Shown: positions 22,408 through 35,346 of the stretch, piece by piece | Layout of the letters: every line of letters begins with the position of its first letter | Numbering within the stretch: position 1 is the first letter of the stretch | NCBI GenBank assembly: GCA_963920665.1 | Contig: OY987265.1 | Coordinates: 19,783,001 to 19,847,000 of the forward strand | DNA: 64,000 nucleotides | Direction of reading: 5' to 3' | Source of the DNA: Straminergon stramineum | Taxonomy: Eukaryota > Streptophyta > Bryopsida > Hypnales > Calliergonaceae | Program-made: the position numbers and the translations under genes | Notes under the pieces: model-generated | Told to the model about the DNA's origin: nothing | The model's database searches: none | What the model saw: the letters and a program-made list of their open reading frames with translations, nothing else

Positions 22408-22889
22408 CTAAGGTAAAACAGCCCATTACGGACCCAAGGGGTGGGGTGGGGGGGTGCTCTCTTGTCATTTCTGAAATTTTCTACTTTTTTCAAGAGAGAA
22501 AATCAAGTGATAGAAATGGTGATAGCATTTGAAACTATATTTTTTTGACAAAGTGTGAATATGTTATGAATTTTTGAAGTGTTTAGCCTAGCACAGCCTA
22601 AAAGAGTGTACACTACCCCAAAACCAACCAAAACTAATCCATAATGCTCATCATACTCACCTATTGCAGTCACAATATTTTCTAACTAGGAGACCTGAAA
22701 AAGGCACTTTTTACAATGAACTAACACTAAAAAATTGAAAGTTCCTATTGTGATCACTAATCACTCCATTTGAGTTAGCTAAGATATTGAATGTGGCATA
22801 AATCTCAATCACTAGAAGAAAACCATAATGGGAACATTCTTTGGATTCCACAATGGGTAAAAGGTCCGTAATGGGCTATTTTACCTTAG
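22408..22889. mobile_element. TIR element CTAAGGTAAAACAGCCC (482 bp)
   Basis: The left end 22408-22434 and right end 22863-22889 are 27-bp inverted repeats with one mismatch, starting CTAAGGTAAAACAGCCCATT. No matching target-site duplication is evident. No coding frame. The tip resembles CTAAGGTAGGAGG of the 58851 element, so the two may belong to related groups. Confidence 0.8.
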
Positions 22890-23435
22890 TTTCGCTTAGG
22901 CAGATGATTTAGCTTGGGTGGCACATCAAAAGACAAATGTCACCTAGGTTGCAATATTGTCACAATGAACACTACAAGAGAAAGGAGTATTTTAAGTATA
23001 GTCCTATAATTAATGACTTGAAAGGGGTCTCTTCAATAAAAATTTAATAAAAATACATATATTTTCAATATTCTATTGTGACCCTATTGAAACAATACTA
23101 CAACAATACTAAAGCAATGGGTGATTACTCTCCTGATGTAAGCAAGGCACTTTTTGAAACATTCATTAGCCACCTAAGGGAGAATTGGGGGTTCATTTCT
23201 ATTTTGAGGTGAATAAATGGAATTTATTTTTACACTACAATCTCCAATATTGGGGATTCAAATATTGTGCTCCCAAATACATCGATTTGTGTTGAGAGTG
23301 TCACTCTAATTTATCAAAGTAATGCTACTCCCTCTGTTTCTCAAAAAGAACAATGTTTCCTTAGTATCTTCAAAACAAGCCTTTTTAAGAAATCAAAGTA
23401 GTATTTTACAACAGAAGAGCATGGTACTATTGTAT
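22890..23435. other. AT-rich spacer with a lone Stowaway end
   Basis: No gene. At 23326 a TA is followed by CTCCCTCTGTTTCTCAAAAA, a Stowaway-type left tip without a right partner nearby. Confidence 0.5.
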
Positions 23436-23549
23436 TTAACCCCTAATGCAAGTTGGGATTTGATCTACAGAGACCATACGCATAGGATGCAGTGAAGAAT
23501 CCAAAATATAGGAGACCACATTGTGGCTCTTGCCTACATTAGGGGTTAA
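23436..23549. mobile_element. Very short TTAA MITE (114 bp)
   Basis: Left TTAACCCCTAATGCAAG and right (reverse complement) TTAACCCCTAATGTAGG, TTAA at both edges. The core TTAACCCCTAATG is identical on both sides. Confidence 0.75.
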
Positions 23550-23967
23550 TTTGTTCAAAAGATATATGTATTTTTACTAACACTAATTTTTTAGGGGACA
23601 GGATGCTAATATGATATGGAGTGCTCAAAATATCATGTACAAATATAATATTTTCTTGTCTCATTTTAAAATCTACAAAACAATTTCTATAATAAATTTG
23701 CAATTTGATTTTCCCTCTAAACTCTGTTTATTTGAGGCTCCCTTCCAAGAATAATGGAGATTAGAAAATCAAAATTTTAGAAAGGAAACACTTTATACAA
23801 AATTTTAAATAGATAAATCAATAATTAATATATTTTTTAAATGTTAAATGGTGCAAAAAATAGACATGTTTGGGTCCTTGTACATCTTGAAGGTAAAGCA
23901 AACCACTAATTTAGAAGACTGTGGATTGAAAGGTCTAAACCATTAATATAGTATTCGGTTTGTATTA

Positions 23968-24545
23968 TTAACCCCTAAAGGACTGAGGCACATTTTAGAC
24001 ACAAATTGTGAAAAACTAACACTTTTTAGGGCAGTGAAAAAAAAATGATTTTTTTTTCAAAATTCAACTGTACAATTTGTACTAGACTACTATGGGAATG
24101 TGTGAAAAAAAATTCAGAAACTTTGACCCTACAAATTGAAAGATTATAATGTTTGAAGTTAGGAGGAAAAGTTTTTCTTCTACCTTGCCCAATAGGGCCA
24201 ACAGCCTTTAACTCCTCCTGGAATGAGATTTTTACACTACACATGGTTATTTTTTTGACATTTGCATCTTACATCATGTTAGCTACATACCTGCCAAATT
24301 TCAAAAGTTGAAGAGGTGTTTTGCACATGCTGCCCGAAGTTGCCCAAGCTGCTAGAAAAGTTTAGGGCAGCATAATTTTTGATCCGAGCACTCGATTGGA
24401 AAAAAGAATTACATTCCCACTTAGGAGATACATGTGCACACCTTATGTCAAAATTTTAAGAACATTTGTTTCAAAATGACTTCATACAAACCTACTCGAG
24501 ATTACCTATGTACGTTCAACAGTCATTCAGTCCTTCAAGGGTTAA
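23968..24545. mobile_element. TTAA element, subfamily 2 (578 bp)
   Basis: Left TTAACCCCTAAAGGACTGAG and right (reverse complement) TTAACCCTTGAAGGACTGAA. The interior contains a GC-rich motif CTGCCCGAAGTTGCCC in otherwise AT-rich DNA. The element at 60677-61272 is the same element in inverted orientation. Confidence 0.8.
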
Positions 24546-25415
24546 ACTACCATTGATCTATTCTAAAACTTTATAATACTCAATCCAAGAGAAAATCAAT
24601 TCAAAAATATGAATTTTCAATCATTTTTTCACTTAAATAAAATAAAATAAGATATATCAATCAAAGACAAAGTCAAATAGACTTGCCTTATATTTTGAAA
24701 TACCTCTAAACATAGAATTGACTAAAGATAGAAAGAGGTGGCAATTCCACATTAAATGTGAGTTTAAAAATCTCCTATCAAGACCATCATCATTTATGAT
24801 CATGAACATCTTCACTACCTTATTTCATGCACAATTTTGGAAATAGAAATTTGAATATGACCTCATTAGATTTAGATTGAAAAGACAATTGATTTGGTAC
24901 TTCAATGAAAACAAATGTTGCCCAATTGGTCAAGAATATGCCTTAAAACATATCACAACTAACAATTTTTTGGAAGTTGGAAGATAAACCTAAGCTCTTT
25001 GGAACAAGATGGATTGCTCATTTGCTAAGAAATTATTAGTGGTTAATATTGCTTTTATTTTCCATTTGTGAGAGGAGGAACTTGAAAATGTAGGGAGGAA
25101 GAAGAGACCTACATGAGTTTTATGTAGTGGCACTCCTAGTATAAAAGCCATACATTTTTAGAAACTAGATTAAATAGATTAATTGTTATAGTTGAATGAT
25201 TTTGTAGAATTGAACCAAGATCACAACACCTTTATCCAACTTGTACAAAATGTGGACTACTTTTGAATGGAAAAAAACTAGTAGGGATATCCAACTAAAT
25301 GATGAGTGGTAAAATGACAACAACAAATAATGTGGATTTAGTAACCTTATTGGCTAGAAATGCTATTATGGAAGTGTTTGTTTGGAAGGGGATGATATTT
25401 GGTAAAATTTAATTC
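24546..25415. other. AT-rich spacer, nothing recognised
   Basis: No coding signal and no paired inverted ends that I could identify. Confidence 0.5.
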
Positions 25416-26348
25416 TTAACCCCTAAAGTTCCTTGACTACCTTATCACCAAAAACCCTCAAAAACTGCCATTTCTAATACAAGTAGCAAATTTTTGAAAA
25501 ATATCATTTCTGGACACATGTAACCGTAGGATCTTGTATTAATCTACATTGAAAAGATGTGGAAAAAATTTCAGAAATTTCCACCATGTAGATTGCAAGA
25601 TATTAACATTTGAAGTGACAAAAATCCTTTTTTTGGCCCTGCGAAAAACCGGGCAGCTGCACTTCACAATATCCTATTTGTATGAAAAAATGTCCAAAAT
25701 AGTGGTGCTTCTTTAGATTCATTCTTGAAGTCAAGTTGTCTATATTCTTGAAAATTTTCAAATCATTTGGAATTGTGCAATATATAGGAAAAAAATAGTA
25801 AGTACAAAGATGTAGAGAATGATTCAAAATACTAAATTGTTAATAGTTTATTATTGGAATTGGAAAATGCCAATCCCAATGGTGGAAATGTTGTAATAAA
25901 CAATCTATACCCTATGATTTTATTTTTTTCCAAAAATATTAAAAATTGAGTTAAATGAAGGACTTCAAAGTTTATTTTAGAGTAGAAAATCCATAAGTGC
26001 CCATAAACTAAAACATCTCATAACTTTTGACTCATTGATCAAAATGGAATGATTCAAAGCTTTCTATGTATATATCAATCTGAAAAACCAATTTCAAATT
26101 TTTATTTTTGAAAAAAGTATTTTTTTCAGATCTGCCCGGACTGCCCGAGTTGAGAAACAAACAACATATTAGGCCATAACTTTTGACTCATATTTCCAAA
26201 TGTCCTGAAATTTAGTGCATATGAAAGATATTCCTCGTCCACACCTTCTCTTAAAATTTGGGCCAAAAACATGGAAATTTGTAGTCACACGTACCTGCCC
26301 AAAATTTCTATGTTGCCAAAAAAGGCACCTTGGTCCTTTAGGGGTTAA
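25416..26348. mobile_element. TTAA element, subfamily 1, inverted (933 bp)
   Basis: Left TTAACCCCTAAAGTTCCTTG and right (reverse complement) TTAACCCCTAAAGGACCAAG. It is collinear with the reverse complement of the copies at 17139 and 39745, including a block around CCAAAATAGTGGTGCTTCTT. The interior again holds CTGCCCGGACTGCCCGAG. Confidence 0.85.
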
Positions 26349-26855
26349 AGTTACATTGTTCTCTAAATTTGTTTTCTCATAGATTGTATTTTTGTCTACA
26401 TGGAAAGCTTTCATTTATTCCATTTGGATTTTTGATGTCAAAATTATGGAGCAACTTTTTGAAAAAATATCATAGAGGATTGGCTTTTGAGCTTAATTTT
26501 CACATTTTTTCAAAATAAAAGGTTCTACACTATTAAATTCGATTGTTAGATCAATCCCACTATTGAAATTAGTGTATCTTAATTCCATCTTAGAGCTACT
26601 CATGATTTATTTTTCCCCTCTATCATGTATTTTCTTCTACTAAATAATTTTTTAAAGAATGGAAATCATGTTACTTTTTAATTATTATTTTTTCTATATT
26701 TTCAACTCAAATTTTCATGATGAAAATTTTTTATTTCAAAATCTATAGTGCAAAATTTTTAAGTTAAGAAGATTCAAAGTCTCATAAACTAGTTTGCTAT
26801 AATGCCAAAAAACTTGATTTCTTCGCTTTGAAGGCTTTCAAACTTTAGGGGTTAA
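26349..26855. mobile_element. Partial TTAA element, subfamily 3
   Basis: The right end CAAACTTTAGGGGTTAA finishes at 26855. The interior (TCTCATAGATTGTATTTTTG, GGAAAGCTTTCATT) matches the element at 61532-62381. The left end appears truncated by or fused to the 25416-26348 copy. Confidence 0.5.
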
Positions 26856-28902
26856 TTCACTTGTTTGGGCAATATTTTGATACTAAAAATATCTTTATTT
26901 CCTACGCATTACAGAGATTTTCTTTAGTTATCTTTTCACTTAATTAGAGCCTCATTCACTACACAATATTGTGCACCTTTTATGTGAAAAGTAAAATGGA
27001 CTTCAATCATGCAATGGAGAAATAAGATAGATAATGCATATAAGGGTGAGAACTACTGGAAGGTAGTGGTTGCCTTCACCTACACTATTTGATGTAGTGG
27101 TGGTAATACATGGTCACCTATCTCCATCAACCTCCTTGCAAGCTATCGACTTCCCCACAAACTATCGACCTCCCTTGTGCCATTGACCTTCTTCCAAGAT
27201 ATTCATCTATAACTAACATCATCCATATCATTTCTCATCCATCACAATTAGCCATTGTAGTCCCATGTGTGAACTACCCATGATATTGCCATGGCTAAGC
27301 TATATGTTCCATTAACAAGAGGTTGGTTCAATCATAAATACCCGTATTGACCCAATTTTGAGGAGAGCATACAAAGATGTTAAAGGAAATTTAGACAAAT
27401 AACACTTGGGAGATTTGGTGAAGTTAGGTTGATCGAACCCTTGTGCCCATCCAATTGGAATGCATTCCTCAATTTCATTTGAATTACTTGCTTATGTGTT
27501 GAGCCCACTATAATTTCTATGCATTCCATTTGCTTGCTTGTTCAAATTCATGGCACTCTTCTTGTTGCCGATGTTTGAATTATGGCATTGTAGCGATGGA
27601 CAACAGCTAGGAATTTTAAAAAACTAATGGATGGGACCAAATAAAGAATCTCAGAGGATATCTTTTCTTTTTTCTTGATTTTAATTCCATTCATGCATGA
27701 ATTTTTTCTCATTGTTTTATTTTTTTGATGTTTTTAATTCTCATGCTTTATACTACCAAAAATTTGGATTATGTTGGAAGAAAAATCCAAGAGGAATTTT
27801 GTTGATTTTTTTATAGGCTTGGACAAATTAGTTCCAATAGAATTATAGAGATGAATAGCTTTTTGTTGGCTCAGGAGATGAGGTCCACGAGTTAGTAGGG
27901 GATTCTAGGGTGAAATGTCACGTTGGCACATCCAAGAGGGATGGTGAATGTTGACATTTATTGTGGATTTATGGTTTTTAGTTCATTTAGTGACTTTGGG
28001 GGGATGCAATTGGTGAACAATATAAGATCCATTAACATCCACATGGACTAGTTGACATAGTAGCCAATGCCTTGGTGGCACATTCAACATGGATGAAGGT
28101 TCAAAAGAATGAATAAATTTTTTTCTATTAATGTACAGACTAATTGTGGTCCCATCATTTAGTGACACATTTGTATTTATATACTACATTATTTGAATTT
28201 ATATTAGGATTCTCTACAATTGTGAAAGTGCTCAGAGATAATTTGGCATGTGTTGTCTAATGCAATGCATATACATGGCTCCTTTTGTGAAGGTTTGTTT
28301 CTCTTTGACATGGAATTACAAGTAGGTGGATAGTGCACATAGTTTAAATTCTAGATGTCCCTTTTGAAGGAATAGTCACTCAATGTGCAAAATTTTGAAA
28401 AAACAAAATCAATTACAAAAACAATAGAAAGTGATACATATTTCATTTTCTCATACAATCAAAACCATTGATGAATAAAAGAACCCCACAAAGGGATACA
28501 TATGTCATTTTTGGAAAAAATATTAATTTTTATTGACACTAAAAATATTGAAATTAAAAACTGTAAAAATGTGTTTTAAAATTATTTTAAAAATTTCACA
28601 ATTGTTTCAAGGTTCTTAATTGTTACACCCTTAAATTGTAAGAGACAGGAAAAAATGCAAATACAACCCTATCAATAGAAAGACAAGGAAAAACATCTTA
28701 AACAAAACTTCACTTACACATGAACACATAAACAAGAGCAAGACCATGACCAAGAAAGAAAGTGCAAGAGAAGGTAAAAAATACTTGTTGTTGAACCTCA
28801 AAGTCGTTGCTATAGCACCTCCAACACCTCTAAGATGCAAGAAACAAGAACATCAAAGCATTAAATTCAATACTACATACTACACTCACACCTCAAATCA
28901 TT
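26856..28902. other. AT-rich spacer, nothing recognised
   Basis: No gene or paired element ends recognised on either strand. A run around 27380-27560 is slightly less AT-rich but carries no continuous frame. Confidence 0.5.
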
Positions 28903-28979
28903 CATTAGGAAAAGTTTGAGTTCAAAAGAAGGCTATTAGTTCCCGAACAATGGGGAACGTTGGCCAGATACACAGAAAA

Positions 28980-29016
<37 letters not shown>

Positions 29017-29350
29017 TTATAAAATTTAATTTTAAATTCATCAAACTACAGGGCTTGCAAGGCCTGCAAGGAAAGTTTTTTTAAAATATTAAAAAAAAGT
29101 TTTTTTACAGAATTTTTTTCTTTTATTAAAATAAATCCGAAATTACAAAAGTTAGAAAAGTGTTAGATATCTGATGTAGCACTACTAGTGCCACATCAGA
29201 TTGTGATTATTTTATTATTATTTATTTATTTTAATATTTTCAACTTTTTTCTTTTTTTCTTATTGAATATTCTGGCTAGCAGTCAAAGGTTCAGAGTTTG
29301 GGGAACTAGCCCTTAGACAACCTTCTTTTGAGCTCAAACTTTTCCTAATG
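28903..29350. mobile_element. TIR element CATTAGGAAAAGTTTGAG (448 bp)
   Basis: Thirty-base inverted ends (28903-28932 and the last 30 bp, starting CATTAGGAAAAGTTTGAG) differ at one position apart from a short insertion further in. Inside are an (ATT)n run (about 28978-29015) and a hairpin TCTGATGT...ACATCAGA at 29170-29200. A lone related end (TTTTCTCTAATG) lies near 41145, and a similar hairpin (CCACATCATACTACTGATGT) near 51998. Confidence 0.8.
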
Positions 29351-29463
29351 TGTATTCCACAATTGAACTCCGCAACAGAGCTCTAGAGCTTCCACAAACC
29401 TAAACTCAAACCTTTAGACCAATGATGCTAGTATATGAGTATGAAAATGCAAGCATGTGAGCC

Positions 29464-29703
29464 TTAATCCTTGAACACCCCAGTGCCCCAAATCTAACCT
29501 CCTACTATGAGAAGTTTGACCATTATAATATCCAAGGCTATATGATGAAAACTTCCATAAGTTTCCTCCAAAGATGTCCTCTCCACCTCTCTTGCAATCT
29601 CAACGGTCATGTCTCTTGCATCTTATTTTTTAGTCCATAGGATCAACTTCAGTGGCTATTTGTAGCTTGTTTTTGGAGTTTGCTCTGGGTGCTCAGGGGT
29701 TAA
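29464..29703. mobile_element. TTAA MITE, GAGCACCC type (240 bp)
   Basis: Left TTAATCCTTGAACACCC and right (reverse complement) TTAACCCCTGAGCACCC differ only by three transitions over 17 bp. TTAA at both edges. Confidence 0.65.
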
Positions 29704-29890
29704 GTATATGTATAAGTAGATATCCTACAACCATTGAAGGTGCTTGTAATGTAAACACCTAAAATATAGGTACATCTATAACATAATTATACTATAATCA
29801 TGGAAGTTTTTTATAATTTAGACACCTATAATATAGGTGTGTAGTCTTCTAGACTCATGGGCTCACATAATAGCAACCCTCCCTTAAGAC
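29704..29890 (-). repeat. Dispersed repeat, partner of 62895-63060
   Basis: Read in reverse complement, this segment matches 62895-63060 through TATTATGTGAGC, CTAGAA, ACACCTAT, CTTCCATGATTATAG, ATGTTATAGAT and ACCTATATT. It is an AT-rich repeat full of CCTATA/TATAGG palindromes. Element class unknown. Confidence 0.6.
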
Positions 29891-31889
29891 TAGGGCCTCT
29901 ACAAACCTTTAGAACTCCACAAAAAAGCTCATGTTGGAAAGAGCTAGTAGAGGAGGGGAGGAGATGAAGACAACCTAAATTCAACAATGAAGATTCAATT
30001 TCTTTTGGTGCAGATCAATGGTGGAGATTATCAAGGGAGTTATAAAGAGGATGTTGGTCAAAAATTTTAATTGTTTTCAAAATTTTATACTTGTTGTACT
30101 TGGTCTAGGGGATATTTGTCTTTTTTTTTGTCTCTTTTGACTAACTATGTGATTGAAACGTACATAAGAAATCAAGCCCTTATCTCTCTTTGTTTCTTGG
30201 TGGTTAGGAGGTATAGGATGCACTTGAGTGCAAAGTTGTGTATTTGTTGATAATTTATATTTTAAAGGAAGCATTGGTTTAAAGGGGTTGTGTTGTGTTT
30301 TACAAAAGTGTTGGATTAAAGAAAAAAACTAGATCTCAATTTTTGCAAAGTAATCTATAATGAAGCCAATTTCAAATCTAGATCTCTTATAGTTATGGAG
30401 ATATGAAGCATCAAAGTAGAGGTGCTTGAGATCCAAGGCAATGAAGAGGGGAGTATTTGAGAGCTTCAATATTCTTGAATTTTTGTGATCTACTTATGAA
30501 ACTTGGAGAGTACTTTTCTTCATTCATCTTCTATTTCATTTCAAAATCTTGGTCTCTATGGACTAGAAATCTATAAAAAATGCAAAAAAATAGAAAAATT
30601 GGGTATAGAAATTGGATTTAATGAAAAGTTAATGGTGGAAAAATGGCCACAAATTTCAGACAACATCTTGTATTGAGATGAAATTTTTTTTTGTAAAGAT
30701 TTGATTAGTTGATCTAACATTGAGAAAAATTTCAAATCATTTGGAGAGACTTTACGTAAGATAAGTTAGGTCAAAGTCAATTGTACTAGTTTAGGATATT
30801 TTAGGAAGGGTTAGAAAGTGAGTAATAGGAAGATGTCCACCAAAGTTGAAAAACATCTTAGATTGAGATGAAAATGGGAACTTAAGTATTTAAATAGTTG
30901 AACTACATTCCGGTGAATTTTCAAATCATTTGAATCTACTATCTATTGTTTATGCTAAATCAAACTGCTAGCTATGGCAATTTCTAAGGCATTGTGAAAA
31001 TTATAAGACAAAGATATAGGAATAAGAAAAATTGGGAATAGGTTTAGGGAATATATATTAGGGTATTTGGAAATATCAAAGATTATTTTCAAAGAATTTT
31101 CATAGTAAAAGCCTCGTACTATTCCAAAATTACTTGCAAAACATTGTGACAATGGTTATACCATTGTCTACAGCATAGCCAAGTGTTTTTGTTAGGTGTA
31201 AATTCTTTGAAGCTTTATGGATTTTCCATTTTATATGAAGTTGTAGCTTATTGTGCATATGAAGGTTTAGTGAGAGAATAATGACTGTCTTAAGTTTTAT
31301 GACTTGCTTTTGGTAGAATTTGAATAATGGTGATTAGGGTTGTGCCTCAATTTAATCCTAGCCTTGGCCAATAGTAACTTGAAAGTTTTGGTGACAACAC
31401 CCCTATTATTGCATGTAGTTTGATAGTCACTTCTTAGAAAACCTTAGATGTATTGGGCCAACAATGTATATTCGGTATGCTAGAATTATTCATAATGATC
31501 CATCTACAAATCCATTCATTTGGTATAAAGATGATAGTTGAGTTTGGAGAGAAGAACTTGTTTTCCTAGGTACTTCAATAGCGGTTACTTTAGAAACAAC
31601 ATGAGACTTACTATAGGGTACATTTTAAATGTTGGAGATGATAATTTAAAAAATATTCCAATTACTATAGCATCACTTCTTTGAAGTGTACTATATTACA
31701 ACTACTATATAATACATTGTAATGATCCTTATCACATAATTTAAAAATCTACACAAGGTGTAGTCTAAAAGAAAAAGGAGGAACTTCCATGAAGAGTTTC
31801 CATTTTCCATCTGCAAATAGACAAAATAAGGAATGTCTCATTTTGGGTTGTATATGTATATAGTCATTTTTTTTTCCAAATAGGAGTTA
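29891..31889. other. AT-rich spacer, nothing recognised
   Basis: No coding signal and no paired element ends that I could identify. Confidence 0.5.
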
Positions 31890-32125
31890 TTGTTGTACCA
31901 TACCTTGAACCCTAAACTTTGAAATCAATTACTTGTGGGCACATTTTGTGAGATTTGGGGACCCTAAACATCTATTGTCTTCCCACCAGGTTCCTAACTC
32001 CACCACTCTCCCCTTGGAAATCCATGTAGCAGGGCTCAAACTAAGAGGGTTGCAAGAGATGCTCTAACCATGTCCCCTCTAGATTTGTAGTTCAACAAAG
32101 GTAGCTTTACCCAATACTAACCTTG
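31890..32125 (-). mobile_element. tRNA-derived SINE-like sequence
   Basis: On the minus strand ATGGTTAGAGCATCTC resembles a tRNA D-arm/A box and, about 25 bp on, TTAGTTTGAGCCCTGC resembles a T-arm/B box. This is the two-part pol III promoter of tRNA-derived SINEs. The 5' flank includes GGTGGTATTGGATCCAAGG. No intact tRNA can be drawn, so it is not called as a tRNA gene. Confidence 0.4.
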
Positions 32126-32217
32126 GATCCAATACCACCTGAATGTAGGGCCTTCATTGATTCTAGAGCAATAATTTAAAACTATAATGCATGTCTTATT
32201 ATGAAGTTAATGTGAAG

Positions 32218-32861
32218 TTAGCCCCTAAATGCCCAAGGCACCAGATTCTGGTGTTTTGAAAACTTTGAAGTTAAGTAAAATGCAACCAAATTGCTATTAT
32301 TAGTAGTTTATATTTTTCGAGAACTCTTTCTGAAGTCTAGTTTTAGGATTAAAAAGACGATCTTAAAAATGAAGGATTATGATTTTTCTATTCAAGATTT
32401 TGTGCAAGGATGCCCATTGCAATCTTGACCTCCCGTAGTGTTGAGGGCTCTTGAAAATGAGCCTCAAATACACTAGATCTTGGAGGAAAAGTCACATTAG
32501 AAATTCATTTAAAAAAATTGTAGAATAGATTTTGAAAAACTGTAAAGTGATTGGGGTTGTGCATGCTAGGCCCTATAACCTCATATTTTTTAGTGACCAA
32601 CTTTTTATAGTTGACATGCAAAAAGAGAATTGAAATTTTTTCATACTTTTAACACCCTCATAATCAAACATTATAATCTTTCAATCTGTAAGTGATATTG
32701 TTATGTTTTCTTTTCCTAGGCGATCTCTAAAATGTCTAGTTTGAAATTGTATGGTTACAATTCAAAAGAAATTGGTACAACTTCTGAAAATGTTGACTTT
32801 TTGTTCAATTTAGAGCAGAATTCAAGAAGCTCCAAATAGGCCTTGGGCATTTAGGAGTTAA
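32218..32861. mobile_element. TTAA element, AAATGCCC subfamily (644 bp)
   Basis: Left TTAGCCCCTAAATGCCCAAG and right (reverse complement) TTAACTCCTAAATGCCCAAG; the match extends to GGC. The interior is collinear with the 15456-16752 element. The target reads TTAG on the left and TTAA on the right. Confidence 0.8.
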
Positions 32862-35346
32862 AGCATGTCATTACTATCATAAAGTCTCGTCAAAGAGTCA
32901 ATGAGGGCCCTACATTTGGGTGGTATTGCGTCAAGGGTTGATAGTGGGTTTGTCTACCTTACCTTTGCTTGTATCTTGCTCTGAGCAAGCAATTGTAACT
33001 GCTCATTCAAATTCACAACTAATGAGTGTTTGCTCCGCAGACGTCTGGCTTGCCAACAGGTTTGAGGCATTATGGTCCACGGTGAATTGAAACAAGTCTG
33101 GAATTTCACTTCTCTAATGAATAATGTGTTCAACACAGGTGGGACAACCTGTGATCCCTTTATGTCTTTTGGTGATTTTTCTAACGTCTTTAGCAAAAGT
33201 TGCAGCCCAACTGCCCAAGGGAGTGGAATTTGGGATAGCAGGTCTTCCAAACATCACGCGATTTCACTTACCTCTTATCTTTATATTTAAATCTTGTCTT
33301 TGATGCGTGACTTGTTCATTTGAAATGTACATTGTTAGAGAGGGGGGTGCGCTAATTGCAACTTGGAAGGGGGAATGCATCATCACATGAGATAGTTAGT
33401 TATGTAGGAAGAATTGCGTTGTTTAGTGCTTGGTTCTATCAAATTTGAATTCTCAAATAATGTTTTTCAATTGCAGGATCCTTGATTCTGGAGCGTGGAG
33501 CCTGGAGCTCATGGGAGACAGGATCTTGTGTAGAATGTATAGTTTTGTAATTGTAGCCTACACTTGTAGAATGCTCAATACAGTGGCATTTGCTTTCTTG
33601 AAGTTTTAAAACTGTTTTCTTTCAGTTTTGTGGCAGTCATGTGTATGAGGAGAATCAGATGCAACGGGGTAGAAGTATTGCAGACAATGGACTGTTTTTA
33701 AATAGTTCTCATTTGCAAATAATTGATGCGTTCAACTTGCAGTTTGAGAATTCCTCAATATTATGTTGGTAACTTTGAATTTGCAGCCCAAAAAAATTGG
33801 TAGGTCGGAAAATGAGTTCTGCATAAAGCCAAACGAAGACTGCAATTCCGGTGATATAATGTCCCTCCTCTTGGCCAATCACTGGGTGACACGTCGCATT
33901 CTCTTGCCCTTGCTGCCACTACAATGGGGTAACAATATATTGCAGGACTGAATGCCAATAACGTAAACCAGCCCATGACAGGCAAACTGCCTAATGCAGT
34001 CATCTAGAAAACCACTCATTAGAGTCTTACACAAACTCATGGCAGATTTTCTTCTCATAAATGAGATTAGGACTACATTAGGTCGATTTGTGACCATAAT
34101 CTTGTCTTGGGAGATGGTCATGAAGTTATTAGTAACTGTCATAAGGCACTTACACCATTCAAGTGTACATTGGTCATAAAAAGTTATTTTTTTATTCCTT
34201 CTTGTCATGGGCATGTTAGAAAAATGTTGTGACTGCTTTAGATGGTAAGATGACCATTATGGAAACCCTTTTTGCTGATTTGGGGTAGTCTACAGACTTT
34301 GATGGGCCAATTGGGCTGTACACTTCAAAAATTCATAAAAAATTCTTACTATGTCGAAAAAATAAAATTTCAATTGCTTCCTTCAATTCTCACATATGTC
34401 TATGTATGGAAAAAAATCTGAATCATTTTGCTAATGGCAACAGTTCAGACCAGTCATTCTGCCTGTCATAGGCAGGTTTACCTTAGACCAAGCAAAAGTA
34501 GAGATCTGTATCAATAATAGAGAGCATGCTGACCTCTTCTAAAATCAAAAATACCTTTTTTACTACAGAAAATTACAAAATTAAGCCATGCACTTCAGTG
34601 GCGAGCAGCAAACTGGAAGGAACGTGAAGTACGGTAATACCGTTTCAGAATTCAGATGTCCGGTTCACAGCGATCCACCAGTAAAAAGAGACTGCCAGAA
34701 ACAATACGAACAGGCAAGGAAACTGAAGTTATTTTTGCTCAGTCTTGGGTCATCAATTAACGCAGAGATCCCCATTCCTGACCACCAGATCCGCTGCCAA
34801 ATCCCATCATTCGAAATCAGAAAGATTCTGAAGTTAGGAACAGAGATTTCTACACAGCAGAATCTCGAACAAGTAAGGAACAAGAAAATGAGGTTATTCG
34901 ACAAACTTGCCAACGACGTGCTACAGAATGAATGAAACTAGGTAATCTCTACATTTCAAATCAGCCTGCACTAACCTGTTGAATTACAAATCTTAAGAAG
35001 CAGAAGAATTGCTGGGGAAGAATGAAACTTGAGACAATTCCCAGTTCGTTCAGGACCCGTTCTATTCCCGAACCTAAAAAGATTGACGAGGACTAGGATA
35101 ATGTTCACCATAAAAAATTTTAAATGTCGGGGGAGAGCACAGTTCGTGGATCATCAGAAACCAGCGACATTAGACCTCTGTCTTGGCCACATGAGATAGC
35201 TTGGCCCAAATGTTGAACCAAATCTGAGGAACATTAAAGGCTTGGGTAACCAAGCAATTGAATCAAGTTGAAACTTGCCTTGAGGATGCTCCTTCTTGTC
35301 AAGTGTCTTTGCAAGTCAATTTTCAGATATTATCAACCATCTTCCA
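32862..35346. other. Spacer with balanced patches; 3' flank of the peptidase gene
   Basis: Stretches at 33010-33290, 33480-33600 and 34580-35340 are less AT-rich. Frames there overlap on both strands and none resembles a known family. The last few hundred bases before 35347 are likely the 3' untranslated region of the minus-strand peptidase gene. Confidence 0.4.

Noticed and set aside
32954..33290. Overlapping frames of 98 aa (-) and 72 aa (+)
   Set aside because: The minus frame has no ATG at its start, neither resembles a family, and both cover the same bases.
34588..34935. 115-aa plus-strand frame
   Set aside because: Most likely antisense to the 3' untranslated region of the peptidase gene; no domain recognised.
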